From Lysobacteraceae bacterium (GTDB taxonomy: Bacteria; Pseudomonadota; Gammaproteobacteria; Xanthomonadales; Xanthomonadaceae), in NCBI GenBank assembly GCA_003449195.1, contig DMID01000067.1, positions 1 through 6,263 of the forward strand: a stretch of DNA of 6,263 bases, written 5' to 3'. Position 1 is the first letter of the stretch, and every line of letters begins with the position of its first letter. Positions 1 through 5,444 of the stretch are shown here, one piece after another. The notes under the pieces were generated by a model, which worked only from the letters and a program-made list of their open reading frames with translations, was not told the origin of the DNA and did no database searches. A program made the position numbers and the translations under genes.

Positions 1-707
1 TGGGCTGCCCGGCCAAGAAGGTGTGCAACGTCTGGGCCGGTTCGGCACTGATGCGCGACGAGGCGCTGGTGGGCCGCATTCTCGAAGGGGTGGTCGGCGC
101 GGTGGAGGTGCCGGTGACGCTGAAGATCCGCACCGGCTGGGATGCCGAACACCGCAATGCGCCGGCCATCGCCCGCGTCGCCCAGGCCAGCGGCATCGCC
201 GCGCTGGCCGTGCACGGCCGTACCCGCGACCAGCATTACACCGGCCAGGCCGAGTACGACACCATCGCCGCGATCAAGGCGACGCTGGACATCCCGGTGA
301 TTGCCAACGGCGACATCGACAGCCCGCGCAAGGCGGCCGAGGTCCTGCGCCTGACCGGCTGCGATGCGGTGATGGTCGGCCGCGCCGCGCAGGGCAACCC
401 GTGGATCTTCGGGCAGATCGCGCATTTCCTCGCCACCGGCGAAACCCTTCCGCCGCCGATGCTGGCCGAGGTGCGCGACGTGCTGCTAGGCCATCTGGAG
501 GCGTTGCATGCCTTCTACGGCGAGCCGCAGGGCGTGCGCATCGCCCGCAAGCATCTGGGCTGGTATGCCAAGGACCACCCGGAAAGCGCCGCATTCCGCG
601 CGACGGTCAACGCCGCCGAAACACCCGGACAGCAGCTCGCCATCACCCGCGACTATTTCGACGCGCTGATCGCCGGCGTTGCGCCGGTGCTGCTTGCCGC
701 AGCCTGA
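1..707 (+). CDS. dusB: tRNA-dihydrouridine synthase B, 3' part (N-terminus outside window)
   Basis: Flavoprotein that reduces uridine to dihydrouridine in the D-loop of tRNAs, using FMN and NADPH; E. coli DusB acts on U17. The reading frame is open from base 3, so 234 residues are visible and roughly the first 95-100 are missing compared with the 321-residue E. coli protein. The visible part begins inside the GCPAKK motif (bases 3-20), whose cysteine is taken as the catalytic acid of the Dus family. It continues with TLKIRTGW (from 118; the Lys of KxRxG), HGRTRDQHYTG (from 213), ANGDI (from 303) and MVGRAAQGNPWIF (from 372), which line the FMN phosphate pocket of the TIM barrel. The C-terminal helical domain contains HLGWYAKDHP and ends with a TGA at 705-707. 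In enterobacteria dusB is followed by fis; here the next gene is convergent, so no fis follows in this window. The GTG at 21 is not the start, because the motif continues upstream of it. Identification is firm. Confidence 0.95.
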   Translation, partial: GCPAKKVCNVWAGSALMRDEALVGRILEGVVGAVEVPVTLKIRTGWDAEHRNAPAIARVAQASGIAALAVHGRTRDQHYTGQAEYDTIAAIKATLDIPVIANGDIDSPRKAAEVLRLTGCDAVMVGRAAQGNPWIFGQIAHFLATGETLPPPMLAEVRDVLLGHLEALHAFYGEPQGVRIARKHLGWYAKDHPESAAFRATVNAAETPGQQLAITRDYFDALIAGVAPVLLAAA

Positions 708-721
708 TCGGCCGGGCCATG

Positions 722-750
722 AAAAACGGCCGGGGCAATGCCCGGCCGTT
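722..750 (-). terminator. Intrinsic terminator of the EEP lipoprotein gene, possibly bidirectional
   Basis: A perfect 10-bp inverted repeat pairs 725-734 with 741-750 around a 6-base loop. Read on the minus strand, the stem is followed directly by five T residues (the A run at 722-726), as expected for a Rho-independent terminator 31 bases past the lipoprotein stop. On the plus strand the hairpin lies 17 bases past the dusB stop but is followed by GTTCGATCC-like sequence with few Ts, so it would be a weak terminator for dusB. It sits exactly between two convergent genes. Confidence 0.8.
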
Positions 751-780
751 CGATCCAACCAACTGCGCGAGCGCCCGGAT

Positions 781-1731
781 TCAGAGCGCCAGGTCCACCG
801 AAATGGCGCAGTGATCGGACAAGTGCGAGGGCTGCCCGGTTTTCTCGTAGGTGTATTCCTCGAACGAACCCTCCCGGTACGCGGCTGCGGCTTTCGGGCC
901 CAGCACGATGTGGTCGATGTACGCATCGAAAGTCGAGCAGGCCGGCCGGCGCGCGCCGGGCACGTCCTTGAGCATCACGCCGTCGGCGGTGCTGTGACGC
1001 AGCTCCCACCACAGGCGGTCGTTCGGCTTGCCAAGGCGGCGGTTCCAGTCGCCGAGGATCAGGTACGGCACGGACGGGTCGGCTTCGCGCTCGGCCACCC
1101 ACCACTTGAGCACGTCGGCCTGCTTGAACACGGTGCTGCAGGTCGGGGTCGGGTCGGCCTTGTCGAAACAGCCGCTCTTCAGGTGCACGCCGAGCAGGCG
1201 CAGCGGCTGGCCAGCCGCATTGTGCACGGTGATGTCCACGCCCCAGCGCAGGTTCGGGTCGCCAAGCGCGAGCACGGCCAGGTCCGGATTGCGCTGCACC
1301 TGCAGCCCCTTGCGCACGGCAAAGCCCACGCCCTGGTTGCGGATGTGCAGGCCCGGCTCGCCACGGCATTCGCCGCTGCGCCCACTGACCGGACGGGTGG
1401 AGAAATAGATGTCGTACTTGTCCGGCGTGAACACCCGCGCGGCGGCGGCGGCCGACTCCACCTCCTCCATCGCGAACACGTCGGCATTCACCTTGCCCGC
1501 GTAATCGCGCATCTGGAGGTAATCGGCATCGGTGCGCGGCCGGCAGCCGGCGTTGTCGATTTCGGCCAGGTGTTCCATGTTCCAGGTGGCCACGCGAAGC
1601 GTCGCCGGAGAACCGGATGCGGCCGGAGCCGGCCCTTTCGCCGGCGGCGTGGCGCAGGACGCCAGCAGCAGGACCGCCAGCAGCGCGCCTGTCCAGGCCC
1701 ATGCGGGCCGCGATCGGGGGATTTGACGCAT
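781..1731 (-). CDS. Endonuclease/exonuclease/phosphatase (EEP) family lipoprotein
   Basis: Probable Mg-dependent phosphoesterase or nuclease anchored in the envelope; 316 residues. The N-terminus has basic residues, a hydrophobic stretch (about 14-25) and the lipobox LLAS-C with Cys26, followed by Ala at +2, which suggests sorting to the outer membrane. The EEP (DNase I-like) fold shows its full active-site set: ATWNMEH (Asn51), MEEVES (metal-binding Glu89/90), GVHLKSG (His183), LGDWN (Asp228, Asn230), YIDH (Asp273, His274) and SDH (305-307). All catalytic positions look intact. Six further cysteines (63, 122, 188, 198, 265, 308) would fit disulfides in the periplasm. The start at 1731 is chosen because GGAG lies 9 bases upstream and the signal peptide begins there; the open frame extends upstream to 1836 without a good ribosome site. 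It follows the TonB receptor on the same strand, with a hairpin between them. Substrate (DNA, RNA, inositol phosphate or phospholipid) cannot be told from sequence. Confidence 0.9.
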   Translation of the reverse strand: MRQIPRSRPAWAWTGALLAVLLLASCATPPAKGPAPAASGSPATLRVATWNMEHLAEIDNAGCRPRTDADYLQMRDYAGKVNADVFAMEEVESAAAAARVFTPDKYDIYFSTRPVSGRSGECRGEPGLHIRNQGVGFAVRKGLQVQRNPDLAVLALGDPNLRWGVDITVHNAAGQPLRLLGVHLKSGCFDKADPTPTCSTVFKQADVLKWWVAEREADPSVPYLILGDWNRRLGKPNDRLWWELRHSTADGVMLKDVPGARRPACSTFDAYIDHIVLGPKAAAAYREGSFEEYTYEKTGQPSHLSDHCAISVDLAL

Positions 1732-1740
1732 GTGATGAGT

Positions 1741-1744
1741 CTCC
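1741..1744 (-). promoter_or_regulatory. Ribosome binding site deciding the EEP lipoprotein start
   Basis: GGAG on the minus strand, 9 bases before the ATG at 1731. The alternative in-frame ATG at 1746 has no comparable purine-rich site, and it would add five residues before the signal peptide. Confidence 0.7.
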
Positions 1745-1780
1745 ATTTGATCGAACAAGGCCAATGCAATGGCATCGACC

Positions 1781-1817
1781 GAAGAAAGAACGGGCCGGGG
1801 ATTGCGTCCCGGCCCGT
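1781..1817 (-). terminator. Intrinsic terminator after the TonB-dependent receptor gene
   Basis: A perfect 10-bp GC-rich inverted repeat (1790-1799 with 1808-1817, 8-base loop) lies 41 bases past the receptor stop. On the minus strand it is followed by the pyrimidine-rich TTCTTTCTTC (1781-1790). This should end most receptor transcripts before the lipoprotein gene, although read-through is possible since only about 50 bases separate the hairpin from the lipoprotein start. I found no convincing sigma-70 promoter in those 50 bases. Confidence 0.75.
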
Positions 1818-1858
1818 CGGTACAGCGGTACATCAAGCCTTCATCGGGCCGATGCGGA

Positions 1859-4342
1859 TCAGAACGAACCGCTCAGGGTCACGCTCACCGAGCGCGGCGA
1901 AAGCACGCCGTAGTACGGGTTGCTGTAGTACCAGTCGTTGTCCTTGGCCATTTCCGGGTTGGCATCGTAGCCGGCCTTGGACACCCACTCGGTTCCGGCA
2001 TAGCTGAAAGCCTTGCGGTCGAACAGATTGAACAAGTTCAGCTTGAGCGAAGGCTTCTTCAGCACACCGAAGTCAGGCAGATGGACACCTGCATTCAGGC
2101 TGGCAACGGTGTAACCGCCGACCTCCTCGGTGTTCATGTAATCGCCATAGCGCGAACCGGAATACTTGGCCTTCAACGAGGCCCAGAACGTGCCGTTGCT
2201 CCAGCTCAGGCGCGCAGTGGCGATGTCCTTGGGCGTGTTGGCCAGTTGCTTGCCATACAGCGGGAAGCGGCCATCGTCACCGGTGTCGATCAGGCCGCGG
2301 CTGCGGACTTCGGCTTCGGTACGGGTATAGGAGATGTAGCCCTTCCACTGCTTGCTGAACGCATAGCTGCCTTCCCAGTTCACGCCGCGCATCCGGACCT
2401 TGGGGATCCAGATGTAGGTGCTCATCGCCAAGTCCTGGTTGTAGCCGAACATCTGGCGATTGTCGTAATTGCTCTGGTACAGCATCGCGGCCATGCCGTA
2501 ACGCTGGCCGTAGAAGCGCCAGCCCAGATCATGGGTAGTGGCCGTTTCGGGCTTGCTTGTGCTGCTGTTGGACAACGTGTTGAAAACGATCGCGTTGGTT
2601 TCAGGCACGCGGAACGTCTTGGCGAAGCCGTAGAAGAACTGGTTGCGCTCGTCCGGCGTGTACTTGATGCCGAAGGTCGGGGAGAACTTGCTGTAGTCCT
2701 TGTCGAACTCGGTGAGGAGTTCGGTCTGCGGCCTGCTGGAACTGTTCGGATAGTTGGCACCTGGCCACTGGTAGCTGTGCCCCTTGCGGTTGGCCTTGAT
2801 GTAGGAAATGCCGGCGTTCACCGTCCACTGGTCGCCTGGCGTCCAGTTGTCCTGGATGAAGTACTTCTGCACCGTGGTCACGGTATAGGTACGGAAGGCC
2901 TCCATCGGCGTGCCGTCCTGATACTTGACCAGACAGGCATCCGTCTCGTCCCACACGTCGCAGGGCTGCCCCGTCAACTGGTCGACCAGCCCGTAATCCT
3001 GCACCGACGTCTTGCGCGAACGCTCCCACCATGCGCCATAGGACAGCGTGTGATCCAGACCGATGTTCTGGATGAACTTGGCCACGACACCCGGACGCGC
3101 AGTCTTGTTGCTGCTGAACCGGTAGGTCATGAAGTAGTTGCTGGTGCTGCCCGTGCCCGTCGGCACCTTGCCGTCACCGTTCAAGTCGGTGTTCGAATAC
3201 AGATAGCGGTTGTTGCCGTAGTTGCGCGACTCCTTCATCGCGTAGCCCTGGCCCGAACCGCCGTCGCCATAGTAGTAGTACGGCACCACGGAAAGGCGCA
3301 GGTTGTCGGTGAAAGTGAATTCACCGTCCGCACTGACCATGATGTTGGAGTACGGATTGCGCATCAGACCCACGTAGTACTGCCCCGTGGAATAGCTCTT
3401 GCTGCCAGTGGGTGCGTAGGCGGCGGGATTCCAGTCGCCCTCGACCGCGTCGTAATCGTAATCGGCCTGGATCTGCGCCTTCGTGCCGCTGCGGTAGCGC
3501 GCGTTCTGCTGGCGGCTGTACTGGAACGAGAAGCTGATCGAGTTGAGGTCGTCGATTTGCCAGAGCGACTTGCCATCGATCTTGGTCACGTCCAGATCGC
3601 CGGCACCCTTCCACTTGTCCTTGGTGTTCTTCGACACCGACAGCCACGAACGCACCGGGCCGGTATCGCCTGTGTTGAAGCGTGCAAAGGTGCGACGGTA
3701 ATCGTCGCTGCCGAAGGACTGGCTGAAATCCACGCCCATGTCATGGGTCGGGTCGATCGTGGACCACGCGATGTGGCCACCGGCGGCGCCCATGTCGGGC
3801 ATGTCCACGTTGGGCGTGCCCTGCAACACGGTAATGTCGTTGTAGTTTTCGGCATCGCCGTACTGGGTGCCGTAGACCGAATAGCTGCCGGTGTCGGTGA
3901 TCGGCGCGCCGTTGACGGTGATGCCGATGGACGAGGCATCGAAACCGCGCAGACTGTAGTTGCCGTTGGACAGGCCGGAAACGTCATCCGTCGACGCATC
4001 CACGCCCGGGATCGAATCGATCAACTGAGTGAAGTTGCTGCCGCCGGCCTCTTCCTGGATGGCTTCACGGGTGATCGTGGAGATCGCCTTGGGCGCGGTC
4101 TGGATCATCATGCTGCCGCCACCGAGCACGGGGCTCTGCGCGGTGACTTCGATGCGGTCCAGCTCCTGCGCGCGGCGCGTGTCGTACGCGGCCGTGGTGT
4201 TGGAGGTGCTGGACTCGGTGACGCGGCTTTCAGCCGCCTTCTTTTCCTGCTTGCCTGCGTCCTGTGCCTGGGCGGTGTCGGCCAGGATCACGGCAAGCGC
4301 CATGCTCAATACGGAAACGGATACGACAGAGCGGTGTTTCAT
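1859..4342 (-). CDS. TonB-dependent outer-membrane receptor, substrate unknown
   Basis: Outer-membrane beta-barrel that imports a bound ligand using energy passed by TonB-ExbB-ExbD. The protein has 827 residues, a usual length. A Sec signal peptide ends at AQA|Q (residues 26/27). A polar, low-complexity linker (27-60) leads to the probable TonB box LDRIEVTA (61-68). The plug domain follows (about 80-200), with IDSIPGV, YSLRGF (129-134), VNGAPI (143-148) and NDITVLQGTPN (168-178). The rest is barrel, rich in Tyr/Trp/Ser/Asn. It ends in SVTLSGSF, with the terminal Phe typical of Bam-assembled proteins. An acidic DLNGDGKV loop (386-393) and a close Cys pair (461, 470) are probably extracellular. 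The start at 4342 is supported by GAGG 9 bases upstream and by the signal peptide. The frame extends to an ATG at 4420, but that one lacks a ribosome site and would bury the signal. There is no Fur-box-like sequence upstream, so iron regulation is not indicated. Siderophore, carbohydrate or phosphate-ester ligands are all possible. Confidence 0.93.
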   Translation of the reverse strand: MKHRSVVSVSVLSMALAVILADTAQAQDAGKQEKKAAESRVTESSTSNTTAAYDTRRAQELDRIEVTAQSPVLGGGSMMIQTAPKAISTITREAIQEEAGGSNFTQLIDSIPGVDASTDDVSGLSNGNYSLRGFDASSIGITVNGAPITDTGSYSVYGTQYGDAENYNDITVLQGTPNVDMPDMGAAGGHIAWSTIDPTHDMGVDFSQSFGSDDYRRTFARFNTGDTGPVRSWLSVSKNTKDKWKGAGDLDVTKIDGKSLWQIDDLNSISFSFQYSRQQNARYRSGTKAQIQADYDYDAVEGDWNPAAYAPTGSKSYSTGQYYVGLMRNPYSNIMVSADGEFTFTDNLRLSVVPYYYYGDGGSGQGYAMKESRNYGNNRYLYSNTDLNGDGKVPTGTGSTSNYFMTYRFSSNKTARPGVVAKFIQNIGLDHTLSYGAWWERSRKTSVQDYGLVDQLTGQPCDVWDETDACLVKYQDGTPMEAFRTYTVTTVQKYFIQDNWTPGDQWTVNAGISYIKANRKGHSYQWPGANYPNSSSRPQTELLTEFDKDYSKFSPTFGIKYTPDERNQFFYGFAKTFRVPETNAIVFNTLSNSSTSKPETATTHDLGWRFYGQRYGMAAMLYQSNYDNRQMFGYNQDLAMSTYIWIPKVRMRGVNWEGSYAFSKQWKGYISYTRTEAEVRSRGLIDTGDDGRFPLYGKQLANTPKDIATARLSWSNGTFWASLKAKYSGSRYGDYMNTEEVGGYTVASLNAGVHLPDFGVLKKPSLKLNLFNLFDRKAFSYAGTEWVSKAGYDANPEMAKDNDWYYSNPYYGVLSPRSVSVTLSGSF

Positions 4343-4437
4343 CAAATACGTCCTCGGTGACCTTCTCTGGAAAAAAAGAAAAACAGCCCCTGGGGCAGGA
4401 TGACCCCCTGCCCTTGGCATCGTGATACCGGAAGCAT
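4342..4437 (-). CDS. Probable 31-residue leader peptide overlapping the receptor start
   Basis: Short ORF in the receptor's leader, with an ATG at 4437 and a TGA at 4342-4344. The stop overlaps the receptor ATG by one base (TGATG), the classic arrangement for translational coupling. A textbook GGAGGAG stands 6 bases before the ATG. The peptide begins MLPVSRCQGQ and contains QGLFFFFS, where four consecutive Phe codons come from the U-rich tract at 4371-4383. It has no signal peptide or recognisable domain. Codon choice (GTA, TCA, CGA, AGA, GGA, ATT, TTT) is unlike the GC-rich genes around it. This argues against a conventional conserved protein and fits a leader whose translation, rather than product, matters. 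The ribosome site of the receptor itself lies inside this ORF. Being short, the ORF could be fortuitous; the combination of ribosome site and exact overlap is the reason to list it. Confidence 0.5.
   Translation of the reverse strand: MLPVSRCQGQGVILPQGLFFFFSREGHRGRI
4352..4355 (-). promoter_or_regulatory. Ribosome binding site of the TonB-dependent receptor
   Basis: GAGG on the minus strand, 9 bases before the ATG at 4342. It supports that start over the upstream in-frame ATG at 4420, and it lies within the leader ORF, so ribosomes finishing the leader could reinitiate here. Confidence 0.65.
4371..4413 (-). promoter_or_regulatory. Attenuator-like overlapping hairpins with U-tract in the receptor leader
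   Basis: On the minus strand a perfect 7-bp stem GGGCAGG/CCTGCCC (4407-4413 with 4393-4399, 7-base loop) is followed by a second possible stem GCCC/GGGC (4393-4396 with 4386-4389, 3-base loop). The second stem reuses bases 4393-4396, so the two cannot form together. Two bases after the second stem comes a U-rich run: five Ts, a C and seven Ts (4383-4371). A hairpin directly followed by such a run looks like an intrinsic terminator located 29 bases before the receptor start codon. The short 4-bp stem makes termination efficiency uncertain. An alternative reading is a late terminator for the upstream phosphoesterase gene, but it is more than 200 bases beyond that stop and downstream of the putative receptor promoter. 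Confidence 0.4.
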
Positions 4438-4443
4438 CTGGCG

Positions 4444-4450
4444 CTCCTCC
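4444..4450 (-). promoter_or_regulatory. Strong ribosome binding site of the leader peptide
   Basis: GGAGGAG on the minus strand, 6 bases before the ATG at 4437. It is the best Shine-Dalgarno match in the window and stronger than the receptor's own. Confidence 0.55.
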
Positions 4451-4465
4451 CCCGCCACGGGAGGG
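4447..4465 (-). promoter_or_regulatory. Hairpin that would cover the leader ribosome site
   Basis: On the minus strand CCTCCC (4460-4465) can pair with GGGAGG (4447-4452) across a 7-base loop. The right arm includes part of the leader's Shine-Dalgarno, so folding would hide it. This is a simple GC-rich complementarity; whether it is regulatory or just a consequence of pyrimidine/purine runs is open. Confidence 0.35.
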
Positions 4466-4500
4466 GATTTCGCCCAGGCACGCATGCGGAGCCTGATGGA

Positions 4501-4530
4501 ATTACACCAGAGCGTGACTGTTAATGGAAA
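4501..4530 (-). promoter_or_regulatory. Probable extended -10 promoter of the TonB-dependent receptor
   Basis: On the minus strand TGTAAT (4501-4506) matches the -10 consensus at five of six bases and is preceded by TGG (4507-4509), giving an extended -10. A weaker -35 candidate, TTTCCA (4525-4530), lies 18 bases upstream. Transcription would begin near 4494, giving a leader of about 150 bases before the receptor ATG and about 57 before the leader peptide. Position and match are read from sequence only. Confidence 0.5.
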
Positions 4531-4561
4531 TTTGACATCGCTGCAAACATTCGTTTTCGGC

Positions 4562-4590
4562 TGACACACTGCAAAAAACGCAATGTGTGA
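4562..4590. repeat. Imperfect inverted repeat in the receptor upstream region
   Basis: Arms TGACACACTGC (4562-4572) and GCAATGTGTGA (4580-4590) are complementary at nine of eleven positions around an A-rich 7-base spacer. It is not followed by a T-tract in either direction, so it is a poor terminator. It could be an operator upstream of the receptor promoter, and it overlaps the CRP/Clp-like site. Confidence 0.4.
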
Positions 4591-4601
4591 AGCGCATCAC
4601 G
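4586..4601. promoter_or_regulatory. CRP/Clp-like binding site
   Basis: TGTGA, six bases, then TCACG matches nine of ten core positions of the TGTGA-N6-TCACA consensus recognised by CRP and by Clp, its xanthomonad homologue. Its centre is about 100 bases upstream of the inferred receptor start site, plausible for an upstream activator contact but not at a canonical spacing. It lies 23 bases beyond the stop of the phosphoesterase gene. A near-consensus core of this length can also occur by chance. Confidence 0.35.
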
Positions 4602-4622
4602 CGACAAGCCCGACACAAGGCA

Positions 4623-5444
4623 TCAGGCCGCGTTCGCCAGCAGTCCGTGGTCTGGCTCGCCTGCCGCCGTCGCGGCATCCGGCAGGTCGGCAAGTCTCTC
4701 GCCCGAATGTGACAGCAGATGCAGCCTTCCATCCGGGGTTTCGGCCAGCGCGGTCAGGCTTTCCACCCAGTCGCCGTCGTTGGCGTATACCAGCCCGTCG
4801 CGTTCGAACAGGCCGGCACGGTGGATATGGCCGCAGACGATGCCGTCCAGCCCGCGGCGCCTTGCATCGTCCAGCCCGGCCTGCACGAAACGGGCGATGT
4901 AGCGCTCGGCCGCACCGCTGCGGCGCTTGAGGTATTCGGCCAGCGACCAGTAGCGCAGGCCGAAGCAGCGCCGCACCGCATTGATCCAGCGGTTGCCGGT
5001 GAGGATGCGGTAGTACAGCCAATCGCCGAAGCGCTCCTGCAACCCGCCGAAATGCGTGACCGCGTCGTAATCGTCGCCGTGCGTGACCAGCAGGCGGCGC
5101 CCATCGGCGGTGACGTGGACGGCACGCCTGCGCACCTTCATCGCCGGCAACACGAGGCCGCAGAAGCGGCGCAGCGGACGATCGTGGTTGCCGGGCACGT
5201 AGACGATCTCGGTACCGGCGCGTGCCAGCGCATGCAAGGCTTCGACCACCCGCCCCTGCGCCGCGTCCCAGCGCGAGCGCCGGTGCGCCATCCACCAGAT
5301 GTCGATGATGTCGCCGACCAGATAGAGCCGCCGGCAATGCAGGGTTTCGAGGAAGGCCGCCAGTTCGGCGGCATGGCAATGGGCCGAGCCCAGATGCACG
5401 TCGGAGATGAACACCGTGCGCAACGGCCAGGCGGCCGGCGCCAT
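4623..5444 (-). CDS. LpxH-like metallophosphoesterase
   Basis: Calcineurin-type phosphoesterase of 273 residues, with all metal-binding motifs in order: SDVHLGS (Asp15, His17), LVGDIIDIW (Asp45), VPGNHDRP (Asn86, His87), VTHGDD (His122) and CGHIHRA (His206, His208). The C-terminal YANDGDWVESLTAL (220-233) and the overall length match the family around UDP-2,3-diacylglucosamine pyrophosphatase LpxH, which cuts the lipid A precursor to lipid X. Genuine LpxH usually carries GNRD where this protein has GNHD, so I do not assign lpxH; it is more likely one of the LpxH-related paralogues of unknown substrate. No signal peptide or membrane segment is seen, so it is probably cytosolic or peripheral at the inner membrane. 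The start at 5444 has GGAG 8 bases upstream and shares one base with the stop of the acyltransferase gene, implying translational coupling and a shared pathway. No convincing terminator follows it. Confidence 0.88.
   Translation of the reverse strand: MAPAAWPLRTVFISDVHLGSAHCHAAELAAFLETLHCRRLYLVGDIIDIWWMAHRRSRWDAAQGRVVEALHALARAGTEIVYVPGNHDRPLRRFCGLVLPAMKVRRRAVHVTADGRRLLVTHGDDYDAVTHFGGLQERFGDWLYYRILTGNRWINAVRRCFGLRYWSLAEYLKRRSGAAERYIARFVQAGLDDARRRGLDGIVCGHIHRAGLFERDGLVYANDGDWVESLTALAETPDGRLHLLSHSGERLADLPDAATAAGEPDHGLLANAA

Noticed and set aside
679..2007. A 442-codon plus-strand frame antisense to the EEP lipoprotein.
   Set aside because: The opposite strand carries an intact EEP active-site set; the plus frame shows no domain and crosses two terminators and part of the receptor gene.
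3268..3284. A short AGT/TAC triplet repeat.
   Set aside because: It is only four consecutive Tyr codons in the receptor barrel, too short to call a repeat element.
1769..4360. An 863-codon open frame on the plus strand, antisense to the TonB-dependent receptor.
   Set aside because: It is a shadow of the GC-rich receptor gene: it has no recognisable domain and is rich in Val/Arg/Ala/His runs, while the minus-strand frame has a signal peptide, plug, barrel and terminal Phe.
4369..4383. A -1 slip or one-base transcriptional slippage in the T7 run would fuse the leader peptide to the receptor frame.
   Set aside because: The run is not a proper X XXY YYZ slippery heptamer in the leader frame, and the fusion would bury the signal peptide about 48 residues in, so a functional product is unlikely.
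4343..4420. An upstream in-frame ATG at 4420 for the TonB-dependent receptor.
   Set aside because: No ribosome site precedes it, and it would put 26 non-signal residues before the signal peptide. The ATG at 4342 has GAGG at 9 bases.
4532..4560. A perfect TTGACA on the plus strand at 4532-4537.
   Set aside because: No -10-like hexamer lies 16-18 bases downstream and no plus-strand gene follows.
4343..4622. A Fur box, riboswitch or small RNA gene upstream of the receptor.
   Set aside because: No GATAAT-type iron box and no recognisable cobalamin or other riboswitch core was seen; the structure present is explained by the leader hairpins.
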